Shown here: piece by piece, positions 55,037-63,951 of the stretch
Layout of the letters: every line of letters starts with the position of its first letter
Position numbering within the stretch: the first letter of the stretch is position 1
DNA from: DATBGO01 sp963695645
GTDB lineage: Bacteria > Actinomycetota > Actinomycetes > Streptosporangiales > Streptosporangiaceae
Assembly (NCBI GenBank): GCA_963695645.1
Contig: CAVOHC010000010.1
Coordinates: 194,481 to 258,480, forward strand
Direction: 5' to 3'
DNA: 64,000 nucleotides
The notes under the pieces: generated by a model
What the model saw: the letters and a program-made list of their open reading frames with translations, nothing else
What the model was told of the DNA's origin: nothing
Database searches by the model: none
Translations under genes and position numbers: made by a program

Positions 55037-56587
55037 ATGGCATCGCTCGGCTTCTGGCGTCGCGCGGAGCAGGATCCGGGCTGGATCGCCGCCATCGATA
55101 TCGATGGCAGCCAGCACAGCGCGGGGGACCTGCTGGCCCGGGTGAATCAGCTGACCCGTGGTCTGCGGAATCTCGGCCTGGTCCCCGGTGACGGCATCGC
55201 GGCGCTCCTACCAAACGGGGCTGCCCCGCTTGAGCTGTACCTCGCCGCGCTTCAGGCCGGCTGGTACTTCACGCCGATCAATTGGCATTTCACTCCGCCG
55301 GAGATCGCCTACATCCTGCGGGACTGCGAGGCGAAGGCATTTTTCGTGGCTGAGCGGTTCGCGGCCGCCGGCGCGGCCGCCGCCGATGCCGCCGGACTGG
55401 CCGCCGCTGCGCGCTTCGGTTACGGCACGGTTCCGGGCTTCATACCGGTTACCGAGCTGCGCGCGGGCCAGCCGGTGTCCGGCCCGCCGGATCGCACCGC
55501 GGGCTCCACCATGCATTACACCTCCGGGACCACAGGGCGGCCCAAGGGGGTGCGCAGGGAACTGTCCGGCCTTGATCCCGATGAGGCGGCTGAGCTGTCC
55601 GCGGTGCTCCTGCAGTTCTTCGGCATCACGACGGCGTCTGGCAACGTGCACCTGGTCAGCTCGCCCAACTACCACGCAGCCGTCACCGTGTTCGGCGGCG
55701 GTGCCATTCACCTGGGACACACCCTTGTCTACATGGACGCCTGGAACTCGCAGCAGGCGCTTGCCCTTGTCGAGCGCTATCGCGTGACCAATACGCATAT
55801 GGTGCCGACCCACTTCAAGCGCATGCTGGCGCTGCCCGATGAGGCCAGGAACGGATACGACCTATCGTCCATGAAATGGCTGATCCACGCCGCGGCGCCA
55901 TGCCCGGCGGGGATCAAGCGGGCGATGCTGGACTGGTGGGGGCCTTGCGTTTATGAATATTACGCGGCCACCGAAGGCGGCGGCACCATTGTCACCCCGC
56001 AGGACTGGCTTGCCAGGCCGGGCACGGTCGGTCAGCCTTGGCCGGTCAGCGAGGTAATGATTGCCGACAAGGACGGTTCCGAGTGCCCGCCCGGCAAGCC
56101 GGGCACGGTCTATCTGAAGATGTCGACGTTCGACTTCGCCTACAAGGGCGACCCGGAGAAGACGGCGGCGGGCCGGCTGCGCGGGTTCTTCACCGTCGGC
56201 GACATCGGCTACCTGGACGAGGACGGCTTCCTGTTCCTATGCGACCGGAAGAGCGACGTGATCATCTCAGGCGGGGCGAACATCTACCCGGCCGAGATCG
56301 AGGCCGAGATCATCATGCATCCCAGGGTTGCCGACGTCGCGGTGTTCGGCGTCCCGGACGAGGAATGGGGCGAGCAGGTCAAGGCGGTCGTACAGGCCGC
56401 CGCGGGCGCGGAGCCCGGGGATGAGCTAGCCGCTGAGATCCTCGGCTCGCTGGACGGCAGGCTGTCGCGGATGAAAAGGCCGAAGACGATCGACTTCATT
56501 GATGAGATGCCCCGCGACCCGAGCGGCAAGCTGCTCAAGCGCCGGCTGCGCGAGCCATACTGGCAGCACCATGGCAGGGCAATCTGA
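55037..56587 (+). CDS. AMP-forming acyl-CoA synthetase/ligase
   Basis: This 516-aa ANL-superfamily enzyme activates a carboxylic acid as its CoA thioester. MHYTSGTTGRPKGVRRE is the P-loop, YYAATEGGG the A5 motif, VGDIGYLDEDGFLFLCDRKSDVI the A7/A8 hinge, and PRDPSGKLLKRRLRE carries the catalytic lysine. ATG at 55037 has GGAGG 5 bases upstream and starts the homology; ATG at 54962 is upstream of the ribosome-binding site. A cupin gene follows 12 bases later. Confidence 0.92.
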   Translation: MASLGFWRRAEQDPGWIAAIDIDGSQHSAGDLLARVNQLTRGLRNLGLVPGDGIAALLPNGAAPLELYLAALQAGWYFTPINWHFTPPEIAYILRDCEAKAFFVAERFAAAGAAAADAAGLAAAARFGYGTVPGFIPVTELRAGQPVSGPPDRTAGSTMHYTSGTTGRPKGVRRELSGLDPDEAAELSAVLLQFFGITTASGNVHLVSSPNYHAAVTVFGGGAIHLGHTLVYMDAWNSQQALALVERYRVTNTHMVPTHFKRMLALPDEARNGYDLSSMKWLIHAAAPCPAGIKRAMLDWWGPCVYEYYAATEGGGTIVTPQDWLARPGTVGQPWPVSEVMIADKDGSECPPGKPGTVYLKMSTFDFAYKGDPEKTAAGRLRGFFTVGDIGYLDEDGFLFLCDRKSDVIISGGANIYPAEIEAEIIMHPRVADVAVFGVPDEEWGEQVKAVVQAAAGAEPGDELAAEILGSLDGRLSRMKRPKTIDFIDEMPRDPSGKLLKRRLREPYWQHHGRAI

Positions 56588-56599
56588 CGGGATGCATCG

Positions 56600-57043
56600 A
56601 TGACTCCCAGAGTCCTTGGACGCGGCGAGGGGCAGCAGCGTTACACGGCGCGGGGGAGTGTCATGCTCTTCAAGGCACTGGCGGAACAAGACAGCGGTGA
56701 CCTGTCATTGATGGAGCGCACGCTGCCGCCAGGTGGCCGCAGGCCACCGCCGCATCGTCACACCAATTGCTCAGAGGCGTACTTCGTGCTGGACGGGCTG
56801 GTATCGGTCACTGTGGAGAACGAGGACCTGGCCGTCGGTCCTGAGGGGTTCGTACTGGTGCCCAGGGGTACCGCGCACACCTTCGGCAACAGCGCTTCGG
56901 GCGCCGCCAGGCTGCTGGTAATCCACGCCCCCGCAATGGACGCCTACTTCGCCGGGCTGCACGACCTGTGGAACCGCGACGAGCCGCCGTCACCCGATCA
57001 GGAACGTGCGCTGATGGCCCGGTTCGGCATGGAGGCCGTCTGA
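56600..57043 (+). CDS. Cupin-domain protein
   Basis: This 147-aa cupin has PPPHRHTNCSEAYFVLDGLVSV and GFVLVPRGTAHTFGN as the two motifs with metal-binding histidines, then a helical tail (MDAYFAGLHDLWNR). It sits 12 bases after the acyl-CoA ligase and is probably co-transcribed. Activity cannot be assigned. Confidence 0.85.
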   Translation: MTPRVLGRGEGQQRYTARGSVMLFKALAEQDSGDLSLMERTLPPGGRRPPPHRHTNCSEAYFVLDGLVSVTVENEDLAVGPEGFVLVPRGTAHTFGNSASGAARLLVIHAPAMDAYFAGLHDLWNRDEPPSPDQERALMARFGMEAV

Positions 57044-57076
57044 GGTAGGCCGGGCGGCGCCGTGTCCGGGAGGACG

Positions 57077-57547
57077 TCAAAGGCTCTTCTTCATCTGCTG
57101 GGTTATCACGTCGTAGCCCAGGCTGGTGTAAAGCGAGCGCGCGGCAACGTTGCTGCCGTGCACATTCAGGCCAACGGAGCGCATGCCGCGGGAGCGTGCC
57201 TCAGCCTCGGCCAGCAGCATCGCCTCGCGCCCGTAACCGCGGCCGCGGAACGCCTCGTCGACCTCGACGAGGTTAACCCAGGCCATGCCCGGATCCCCTT
57301 GTTCGCCGGGCACCGCCAGCCACAGCCAGCCCACCGGCTCGCGGCCGGCGACGAGCCGGAAGATCAGCTGGCCGGGCGTTTCGTGCCCGCCGGGCAGCAG
57401 CCGCGCGTGGTCCTGGCGCGCCTTCAGCTCGGCCGCGTCGGGGGGCAGGGCGCCCGATGCGGTGATCTCCGCGGCGTAGCCAGCCACAGCCCTCGAGTTA
57501 AAGGTCTCGTACTCGGCGGCGGTCAACCGGCGCAGTGCCATTTCCAT
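57077..57547 (-). CDS. GNAT-family N-acetyltransferase
   Basis: This 156-aa acetyltransferase has WVNLVEVDEAFRGRGYGREAM, where RGRGYG is the acetyl-CoA pyrophosphate loop, and GLNVHGSNVAARSLYTSLGYDV as motif B. The start is either ATG 57547 or 57541; neither has a strong ribosome-binding site. It converges on the ligase-cupin pair. Confidence 0.88.
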   Translation of the reverse strand: MEMALRRLTAAEYETFNSRAVAGYAAEITASGALPPDAAELKARQDHARLLPGGHETPGQLIFRLVAGREPVGWLWLAVPGEQGDPGMAWVNLVEVDEAFRGRGYGREAMLLAEAEARSRGMRSVGLNVHGSNVAARSLYTSLGYDVITQQMKKSL

Positions 57548-57682
57548 CCGTCCATGCTTGCAGACGCGCGGAGCGCCGGAGGGTGCGGAGGTGCTGGCTT
57601 TTATCGGGCAGCTGAGTGCCGGCACTTGGGCGAAATCTGCGGGCACGTCTCGGGGCTGAGTTCGGCTAAGCCGGCTCGGTCG

Positions 57683-58195
57683 TCAGACGGCTCTTGACAG
57701 GACCAAGATGGGAAAGTCCCGCTGCGAACGCGCCTTGTAGAGATTCCACGCCGGGTACATGAGGCAGCCCCGTTCCCAATACAGATCGCGCTCCGGTCCG
57801 GTCACCTCACGGGCGATGACGTCACATGTCGATCCGGAAAGGGTCACCTGGGCTCTTGGGTTGGCCCGCAAGTTGTAGTACCAGGACGGGTTGCGTTCCT
57901 GGCCGAAGTTCGACGCGATCACGATGAAGTCATCCCCGTTGCCCAGGTACGCGACTGGCTGGGTCCGCCGCGCGCCTGTCTTGGCGCCGGTGGTCGTCAG
58001 AAGGAGCACCTGCAGGCCGGTGGCCAGCCCGGCAAACGTCATGTGGCGGCCGGTGATGCGCGAGACGAACCGGTCTGTGGCGGGCAGGATCCGCGCGAAC
58101 AGCCACGACACCGGCTGCCAGCCCGCCATCCGCCGCATCGCCCGAAAGAACGGGTTGGCTCCGGCGTAGGGGGATATCTCGATGGGGTCCGTCAT
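57683..58195 (-). CDS. F420-dependent nitroreductase/quinone reductase family (DDN-like)
   Basis: This is a 170-aa split-barrel protein with the family hallmark LLLTTTGAKTGARRTQPVAY, DFIVIASNFGQERNPSWYYN and LRANPRAQVTL. Relatives use deazaflavin F420H2 to reduce quinones or nitro compounds, consistent with an actinobacterial host. ATG at 58195 starts MTDPIEISPYAG. Confidence 0.9.
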   Translation of the reverse strand: MTDPIEISPYAGANPFFRAMRRMAGWQPVSWLFARILPATDRFVSRITGRHMTFAGLATGLQVLLLTTTGAKTGARRTQPVAYLGNGDDFIVIASNFGQERNPSWYYNLRANPRAQVTLSGSTCDVIAREVTGPERDLYWERGCLMYPAWNLYKARSQRDFPILVLSRAV

Positions 58196-58385
58196 CCCGA
58201 TGTCTCCTCGCCCGCGCTGGTTCCGATATTCTCGCGGCCCGCGTGCCCTGCGCTTCGCGCCGGTCTCGCCGTATTGGTCCTGGACCGGCGCGGCCGACGC
58301 GGCCTAGCCCGCCTGGCTTGCTGAGGCGGCGGCCTGGCGGGCGGCAGCTGGACTGCAAGCCGACCGGCGGGCGGCGAGGTGCTAG

Positions 58386-59393
58386 TCAGCCTGCTGCTGC
58401 GGCGCTGCTGGCTAGTACCTCGATCAGGCGCACTGTAGCGGGCGGGTCGGGCGGCTCGCCGTATGTCATCGCGAACACGTGCCTGCGGGCGCCGGGCAGC
58501 GGCGTGGCGCAGATCCCTGGATGCCGGGCAGCGCGCAGCGCCAGGCTCGGCAGCGTGGTGACACCCAGGCCGGCGGCCACCAGCGCCTGCACCGCCACGT
58601 AATCGTCGGTGGTGAAAGCGATCTTGGGCACAAAGCCCGCCTGCGCGCATTGCCGCAGCAAGCAGCCACGGCAGCGGTCGCAGCCCGCGATCCAGCGGTG
58701 TCCGGCGAAAGCGGCCAGGTCGGGCGGGTCGGGAGGGCTCGCCGAGTGGGACGCGCCTGCCGGGCCGGGCGCGCCTGCCGGATGGGGCGCGCCTGCCGCG
58801 GCGGTGGGCTGCTCCGGCGGCTGCAGATGGATCGAGCCGGGGACAGCCGGCGTGACCAGAACGACCGGCTCGTCGAGCAGCAGCCTGCCCCGTGCTCCCT
58901 CGTCGTCGGCCTCAGGCGGCTGCGCGTCCTCATCCACGAGATAGTGCCGGAACACCAGCGCGACATCCACATGGCCGGCCCTGAGCATGCGCAGCGCCTC
59001 CGGTGGCTCGGCCTCGGTAAGCATGAGATCCATCCCGGGCGTTTCCGCCTCGAGCCTGGCGGCAGCCGCGGGCACGATCGTGCCGAGCGCGGAGGGAAAG
59101 GCGGCGAGCCGGACCCGTCCCTGGCGCAGCCCGACATGGGCGGCAAGCTCGTTCTCCGCCGCGTCCAGCCTGCCGATGATCTCCTCGGCCCGCTCGGCGA
59201 GCAGTAGCCCCGCATCGGTCAGCCGCACCCCGCGCCCGGCGCGCTGCAACAGCCTGGCGCCGGTCTCGGCCTCCAGCCGGGCGATGTGATGGCTGATCGA
59301 GGGCTGGGCGTAGTTGAGCGCCTGGGCGGCGGCCGTCACCGAGCCGTACCTGGCTACCGCGACAAGCACGCGGAGCCTGGTCACGTCCAGCAT
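58386..59393 (-). CDS. LysR-family regulator with a cysteine cluster
   Basis: This 335-aa regulator has an N-terminal winged helix (LRVLVAVARYGSVTAAAQAL, NYAQPSISHHIARLE) and a periplasmic-binding-fold effector domain. The effector domain contains an Ala/Pro-rich insertion (about residues 188-222) and a Cys cluster C-x2-C-x2-C-x4-C at residues 238-249. TATAGT (59400-59405, minus strand) lies 6 bases before ATG 59393, a leaderless start. The same-strand ureohydrolase gene upstream is a possible target. Confidence 0.9.
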   Translation of the reverse strand: MLDVTRLRVLVAVARYGSVTAAAQALNYAQPSISHHIARLEAETGARLLQRAGRGVRLTDAGLLLAERAEEIIGRLDAAENELAAHVGLRQGRVRLAAFPSALGTIVPAAAARLEAETPGMDLMLTEAEPPEALRMLRAGHVDVALVFRHYLVDEDAQPPEADDEGARGRLLLDEPVVLVTPAVPGSIHLQPPEQPTAAAGAPHPAGAPGPAGASHSASPPDPPDLAAFAGHRWIAGCDRCRGCLLRQCAQAGFVPKIAFTTDDYVAVQALVAAGLGVTTLPSLALRAARHPGICATPLPGARRHVFAMTYGEPPDPPATVRLIEVLASSAAAAG

Positions 59394-59565
59394 GGACCAA
59401 CTATAGATGCCTTTTATCATCCGGGAGCCTGACCAGGGTTTCACCTATCTGAGCAGGTGAGTGCCGATATCGGCGCCGCGCCACCTAGTCCCGGCGCCAG
59501 GGGTTAGCTATGGACGCCAGGAGCCAGGTGCGGGAACCCTGGTGCGGGAACCCGGGCGCCAGCCG

Positions 59566-60606
59566 CTAGGCGGATGCCGGGGGCTCGCGGCCTTCGAGCA
59601 GCGGCGCCTCGGGCCGCCGGACCGGCTGACCGTCAGCTGCGCCGTCGCGCCTGCGGCGCCAGGCGATGCCGGACAGCACCTCAAGTACGACCCGGTTGGC
59701 GAGAAACGCCGTGACCTCCGCGTGGTCGAAAGGCGGTGAGACTTCCACCACGTCCACTCCCGCGACCGGCAACTCCATGGCGATCCGGCGGACCGCGTCG
59801 AGTAGCTGGCGGCCGGTCAGGCCGCCCGGCTCGGGGGTGCCGGTGCCTGGCGCCATGCCGGGATCGACGACGTCAACGTCGACCGACAGGAACACGCCTT
59901 CGCAGTCATCGGTCGCGATGCCGCTCGCCTCGGACAGGCACTCGTCCAGGCCGCGCGCGACGATCTCGGCCATCTCGTAGCTGCGCATGCCGCGGCCGGC
60001 CATCCAGGCGAGCGTTTCTGGCTCCGGCCAGTAGCCGCGCAGGCCAAGCTGCAGGAACCGGTCACCGCGCACCGCGCCCGATTCGATCAGCCGCCGCATC
60101 GGCGTGCCGTGCCCGTACAGCGAGCCGAACTGGGTGTCACCGGTGTCGGCGTGCGCGTCGAAGTGGAGCACCGAGAGCCTGCCCCAGCCCACATGACGGG
60201 CCACGCCGGTCGCGTCGGGGAAGGCCACGGTGTGGTCGCCGCCGAGGATAACCGGGATCGCGCCGCCATGGCAGGTCCGGTGCACTGCCTCCTCGAGGCG
60301 GCGCAGCGAGAGTTCCGTGTCGCCGGACGGCATTTCCACATCGCCCGCATCCGCTACCCGGAGATCGGTCAGCGGGTCGACGCCGAGCGCCAGATGCGGC
60401 CTGGATGCGTCATGCGGGAGGTAGTCAGTGCACCGGATCGCCTGCGGGCCGAACCTGGCGCCCGGCCGGTGGGATGTTCCCCCGTCGAATGGCGCACCGA
60501 TGATCATGATGTCGGTGCCTGCCCAGGAGGGCGGGTCAGCAAGGTCTGCCCTGGGCACGCCGAGGAAGGTGGCGTCGGGTCCGTACATTCCGCCGAGTCG
60601 CACCAT
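59566..60606 (-). CDS. Agmatinase/guanidinobutyrase-type ureohydrolase
   Basis: This 346-aa manganese enzyme hydrolyses a guanidino compound to urea and an amine. All metal motifs are intact: VILGGDHTVAF, LHFDAHADTGD and FLSVDVDVVDPG; GAPFDGGTSHRPGARFGP is the agmatinase/guanidinobutyrase substrate loop. ATG at 60606 has GGAGG 6 bases upstream. It contrasts with the degenerate relative at 26020 and would supply putrescine-like amines or GABA to amine catabolism. Confidence 0.92.
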   Translation of the reverse strand: MVRLGGMYGPDATFLGVPRADLADPPSWAGTDIMIIGAPFDGGTSHRPGARFGPQAIRCTDYLPHDASRPHLALGVDPLTDLRVADAGDVEMPSGDTELSLRRLEEAVHRTCHGGAIPVILGGDHTVAFPDATGVARHVGWGRLSVLHFDAHADTGDTQFGSLYGHGTPMRRLIESGAVRGDRFLQLGLRGYWPEPETLAWMAGRGMRSYEMAEIVARGLDECLSEASGIATDDCEGVFLSVDVDVVDPGMAPGTGTPEPGGLTGRQLLDAVRRIAMELPVAGVDVVEVSPPFDHAEVTAFLANRVVLEVLSGIAWRRRRDGAADGQPVRRPEAPLLEGREPPASA

Positions 60607-60685
60607 GTCATCCTCCCTATAAACCGACAATAGCCGTCGCCGGTTTCATGACCATGGCGGATCAGTGTTGTCCAGGGGTGCTGTG

Positions 60686-61216
60686 TCAGTTGACGGATAT
60701 GATCTCGATCTGGTGTGTGTCGAGTACCGCCCGGCAGGCGATCAGGTCCACTAGGTCGCTGGTGAGGATCAGGGAGGGCCCGTGCCAGGCGGCTGCGGCT
60801 ATGATCAGCGCGTCTACCGCGTCAGGTTTCTTTTTGGCAGGCAGATCAGCTTTGCCGAGCATCTTCCCGGCGCGCTGGAAGTCGGCTCGCCGGTAGACAC
60901 GATGACAAGGAAGACAGCCGATGATTCCTTCTTCGAGGCCGCGGATTGGCCCGATGTCGTCCTTAGCCTGCAGGATCGTGCACTCGCCGGCGATCCCGGC
61001 GAGCGTGTGCACGGTCGCCGGGCCATCGCGCCATACCTGAGCCAGGACCGGGCCGGTGATGATGGGCCGGTGCGGGGATGCCGTGAGCGTCTCGTGGGTG
61101 ATTCGAGCACGGATGTTCTTGTCCAGCAGGGCGATGAGCATGCCAGCGTCGTAGTAGACCACACGTTCACCGGTCCTTGTGTCCGGGTAATTCGCGAGCA
61201 GGTCACGCGGGGACAC
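60686..61216 (-). CDS. PIN-domain toxin
   Basis: This 176-aa PIN-fold RNase-like protein has conserved acidic residues in VVYYDAGMLIALLD, LEEGIIG, KPDAVDALII and LTSDLVDL. GTG at 61216 begins 2 bases after the stop of the antitoxin gene, the usual coupled order. It probably cleaves RNA when free of its antitoxin. Confidence 0.85.
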   Translation of the reverse strand: MSPRDLLANYPDTRTGERVVYYDAGMLIALLDKNIRARITHETLTASPHRPIITGPVLAQVWRDGPATVHTLAGIAGECTILQAKDDIGPIRGLEEGIIGCLPCHRVYRRADFQRAGKMLGKADLPAKKKPDAVDALIIAAAAWHGPSLILTSDLVDLIACRAVLDTHQIEIISVN

Positions 61217-61218
61217 GG

Positions 61219-61428
61219 TCAGGCGACTTTGCCGGATTCGGCCGTGTCCGCGACGATCTCGGCGTCGATGGTGGTGAATGACGCGGCGGCTTGGTCGTCG
61301 CGGATCATCTGCTGAACGGCGGCGGCGATCATGTAGGTGGAGATGTCCACTCCCGCGGCGTCGGCGTGGGCCCGGATGCGGTCATGGGTCTCTTCTTTTG
61401 TGCTGATGCTGAATCGCTTCGTGCCCAT
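61219..61428 (-). CDS. Ribbon-helix-helix antitoxin
   Basis: This 69-aa protein: KRFSISTKEETHDRIRAHADAAGVDISTYM is a ribbon-helix-helix DNA-binding unit, followed by an acidic tail that would wrap the PIN toxin. It is preceded by TACTAT (61436-61441, minus strand) 7 bases before the ATG and by a palindrome at 61439-61455. Confidence 0.85.
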   Translation of the reverse strand: MGTKRFSISTKEETHDRIRAHADAAGVDISTYMIAAAVQQMIRDDQAAASFTTIDAEIVADTAESGKVA

Positions 61429-61435
61429 GCAATCG

Positions 61436-61455
61436 ATAGTAACACGTGGTGTTAC
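61436..61455 (-). promoter_or_regulatory. Operator-promoter of the toxin-antitoxin pair
   Basis: GTAACACGTGGTGTTAC at 61439-61455 is a perfect palindrome with 7-bp arms and a 3-base centre, overlapping the candidate -10 TACTAT. It suits RHH autoregulation. Confidence 0.7.
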
Positions 61456-61523
61456 GCTTGCTGTCCCGGATCACCGGCGGGGTGACAGCCCTGTGCGGCG
61501 TGAAGAGCCGCGGGTGCCGTAGC

Positions 61524-61553
61524 CTCCTGGCGGGCCGTGCAGCCCGCCAGGAG
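61524..61553 (-). terminator. 12-bp hairpin after the pentapeptide gene
   Basis: CTCCTGGCGGGC at 61524-61535 pairs perfectly with 61542-61553 across a 6-base loop, 11 bases after the stop of the pentapeptide-repeat gene on the minus strand. Confidence 0.75.
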
Positions 61554-61564
61554 ACGAGAGCTCT

Positions 61565-62035
61565 TTAGAGGTGACCGGCGCAGGTACCGCCGTCACCATT
61601 GCTGTTGGTGCCGTCCGGGCAGGTGGTGTCCGCCCACGTCACCTTGTTGAAGTTGGCCCCGGTCACGGTGGCACCGGCCAGGTCGGCTCCGGTCAGGTTG
61701 GCATTGTTGAAGTTGGCGTCGGCCAGGTTGGCCGAGGTGAGGTTGGCTCCGGTCAGGCTGGCCTTGTTCAGGTTGGCCCCGGATAGGTTGGCCCCGCCCA
61801 GGTACATGCCGGACAGGTCGGCGCCGTTGAGGTTGGCTCCCGACAAGCTGGGCTGGGTGTAAGTGATGATCACCTCGCCGTTGGGAGCGCCGGGGGAGGC
61901 TGCGCCCTCGGTGATCGTGGCTCCGGCCACGCCGGCGATGTAGCTGGCCCCGCCGCCGCCACCGCCATTCCCGCCCAGGGGGGTCTCGGTAATGAAGTTA
62001 ATCCCGTCCTCGCCGCCGGTGTCCGGGGGGGTCAT
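61565..62035 (-). CDS. Pentapeptide-repeat protein, probably 5'-truncated
   Basis: This 156-aa frame has about fifteen tandem A(N/D)Lxx pentapeptides (SGANLNGADLSGMYLGGANL and onward) that fold as a right-handed beta helix, then a Cys-bounded tail. The N terminus (GGNGGGGGGASYIAGV, VIITYTQP) looks like the end of a Gly-rich secreted domain, whose signal peptide and main part are missing. ATG 62035 or GTG 62065 are possible starts, neither with a good ribosome-binding site. It may be a remnant. Confidence 0.65.
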   Translation of the reverse strand: MTPPDTGGEDGINFITETPLGGNGGGGGGASYIAGVAGATITEGAASPGAPNGEVIITYTQPSLSGANLNGADLSGMYLGGANLSGANLNKASLTGANLTSANLADANFNNANLTGADLAGATVTGANFNKVTWADTTCPDGTNSNGDGGTCAGHL

Positions 62036-62430
62036 GGCAAAACGGTGCTTCAGACTGACCGTCACGCGGCCACTGAACTCGGAATCTCGTAATCAGCTCA
62101 CCTGCCGGAACCTGCAACCGAAACGCCCGGGTACTCCTTCGCCCAACCAAGGCGCCGCGCTTCCAGGGCCGGGCCATGCGCATGTCACGGCGTACCGAGC
62201 CGCCTTCCCCATGGCGTATCCCAGCATCGGCATAGCTATCAAAAGGAGACAACCTTCCTACCACAACCCCTCGTCAGACCCTATCGCCCGCCCTCAGGAC
62301 GCTCATTTTCGGCCGCTCTGATCGGATTTGTCAGCACGCCACCTATGAGTGAATGTCTGTATGACTACGGCGGCTCCTTCTGTAATAATGTCTCGCAGAG
62401 CGGGGACGGCCGGATGGCGGGATCGGCATT
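62036..62430. other. Gene-free stretch
   Basis: There are no credible genes, repeats or hairpins. Base composition is less GC-biased than the core regions, in keeping with the orphan gene that follows. Confidence 0.5.
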
Positions 62431-63615
62431 GTGAAAGTTGCTGCTGACAGCTGGTACTCTTCGGCGACCTCCTGGACCGTCATAGCGGTCGGCGTCGCTG
62501 TCGTAATCGGCGTGGCCACCGCCTGGATCGGCTGGCTGGCTGTCAATCCCAAACGGCGGCTGTTCTACGAAATGCCAGTCATCACTCCTTTGCTCAACGC
62601 TGGCCAGATCAAGGGCCTCAAAGTCCTCCGCGACGATATGCCCGTGACTGCGCCACACGTGCTGGAGCTCATACTCGCCAGCCAGGGACGGCTCGACATC
62701 CCGAGCAGCGCCTTCGACAGTGGTGCGCCCCTTCGCCTCGATGTCGGCGCGACAATCCTGGAGATCTTGAAGATCAGCAGCACACCGGATCAACATGGCA
62801 TCCCACGCGTAGAAGCCGATGACACCGCTTTGCAGATTGGTCCGAGCCTCATCGGAAGGCGCCAGACGACTTCCTTCTCAATTCTCGTCGACGGGCCACG
62901 TCCTACGCTGAGCTGCCCCGAGTCGCCCCTCATTGACGTCGAACTCTGCCACGGTGCCCCCGTATCAGCCGCCTCGACTGCACGGATGCGCGTCCTGCTG
63001 AAAGTGGCGCTGCTGCCATGGTGGTCACACGTGGGACCGCAAAGGTGGCGGCAAGCGCTGGCCACGTTCGTGGCTGTGTCACTCGCCCTACTCGCGTTCA
63101 CGACCTTGGCTACCAGGATTGTGCACAAACCGAACATATTTACTAAACAATTGACAAAGCCGATGAAAGGTACGCTACCTGCAGTGGCGGCTGTAGTGGT
63201 CGGTGGTTTCATTTGGTTAAACCCCTACTCGCCAAGTACGCCGCCTCTAATTGGGACTGTCTTGGAGCGCTTCTCCGTCGCGCTTCCCTTTGACTCGGGG
63301 CTCTCTCTTCACCCTGGTCACAATCCTTTGTCAACACAGCAACATGGAGACATAGTTCTTACGAAAGGCCGACTCACCGGCAATACAATGATATTTGCAC
63401 TACCATCCCCCGCATATGCAGGATCAAACTCCTTCTGGAATTGCTTCTTCCCCAATGCTCTTAGCATTACCCGCAGTATCGCCCTACCCCAACCTCATCA
63501 AACCATCTGTGCGGCGGGATTCAGCGGGCTCGCCGCACTCACCGTAATTTCAGTTAACAAGCGATACGTAGCCCTCCGGGTGACTGTCTGGCAAGGTACG
63601 ATAGTGCAGTTTTAA
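62431..63615 (+). CDS. Orphan membrane protein of unknown function
   Basis: This 394-aa protein begins at a GTG with no close ribosome-binding site. Helices are predicted at about residues 15-37 (TVIAVGVAVVIGVATAWIGW), 208-230 (ALATFVAVSLALLAFTTLA) and 246-262. Residues 45-200 form a soluble region with a repeated-strand character (RLDIPSSAFDSGAPLRLDVG). The last third is noticeably AT-richer than neighbouring genes with less third-position GC bias, suggesting transfer. I do not recognise the family. Confidence 0.6.
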   Translation: MKVAADSWYSSATSWTVIAVGVAVVIGVATAWIGWLAVNPKRRLFYEMPVITPLLNAGQIKGLKVLRDDMPVTAPHVLELILASQGRLDIPSSAFDSGAPLRLDVGATILEILKISSTPDQHGIPRVEADDTALQIGPSLIGRRQTTSFSILVDGPRPTLSCPESPLIDVELCHGAPVSAASTARMRVLLKVALLPWWSHVGPQRWRQALATFVAVSLALLAFTTLATRIVHKPNIFTKQLTKPMKGTLPAVAAVVVGGFIWLNPYSPSTPPLIGTVLERFSVALPFDSGLSLHPGHNPLSTQQHGDIVLTKGRLTGNTMIFALPSPAYAGSNSFWNCFFPNALSITRSIALPQPHQTICAAGFSGLAALTVISVNKRYVALRVTVWQGTIVQF

Positions 63616-63720
63616 GGAAAGAGGCTAACTGAGATGCGCCGACCGCGTCCCCCGGTCTCATGATCACGGTGAATTATTGGGACCCGGGCCCACCCAATCA
63701 ACCATGACCATGAAACTGGC

Positions 63721-63951
63721 AGCGCGGCGGCCGGCCCGCAGGCCGGCCTCGACCACCTCGAAGCCCTCGCCGACGAACCCGGCCTGGCCCGCCAGCACCA
63801 TTGGCACGCCGCCAGCGGCCACGCACTCGCGAGACTCGGACGTCACACTGCCGCCGCAGAGGCCTACCGGCGGGCCAGCGAATTCGCCCAGACACCCGCC
63901 GAGATCGCCTACCTCTCGTCACCCGCCGAGGAGTGCGCCACGCCCGGCTGA
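63721..63951 (+). pseudogene. 3' remnant of an ECF sigma factor (DUF6596 class)
   Basis: The frame ending in TGA at 63949-63951 reads AGLDHLEALADEPGLARQHH, WHAASGHALARLGRHTAAAE and AYRRASEFAQTPAEIAYL, matching the tetratricopeptide-like C-terminal end of YCII-associated ECF sigma factors (compare LRRLGRPAEAAQAYDAAIAC in the gene at 18419). The sigma domains are absent and there is no start codon in frame. After it, 63952-64000 shows nothing recognisable. Confidence 0.65.
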
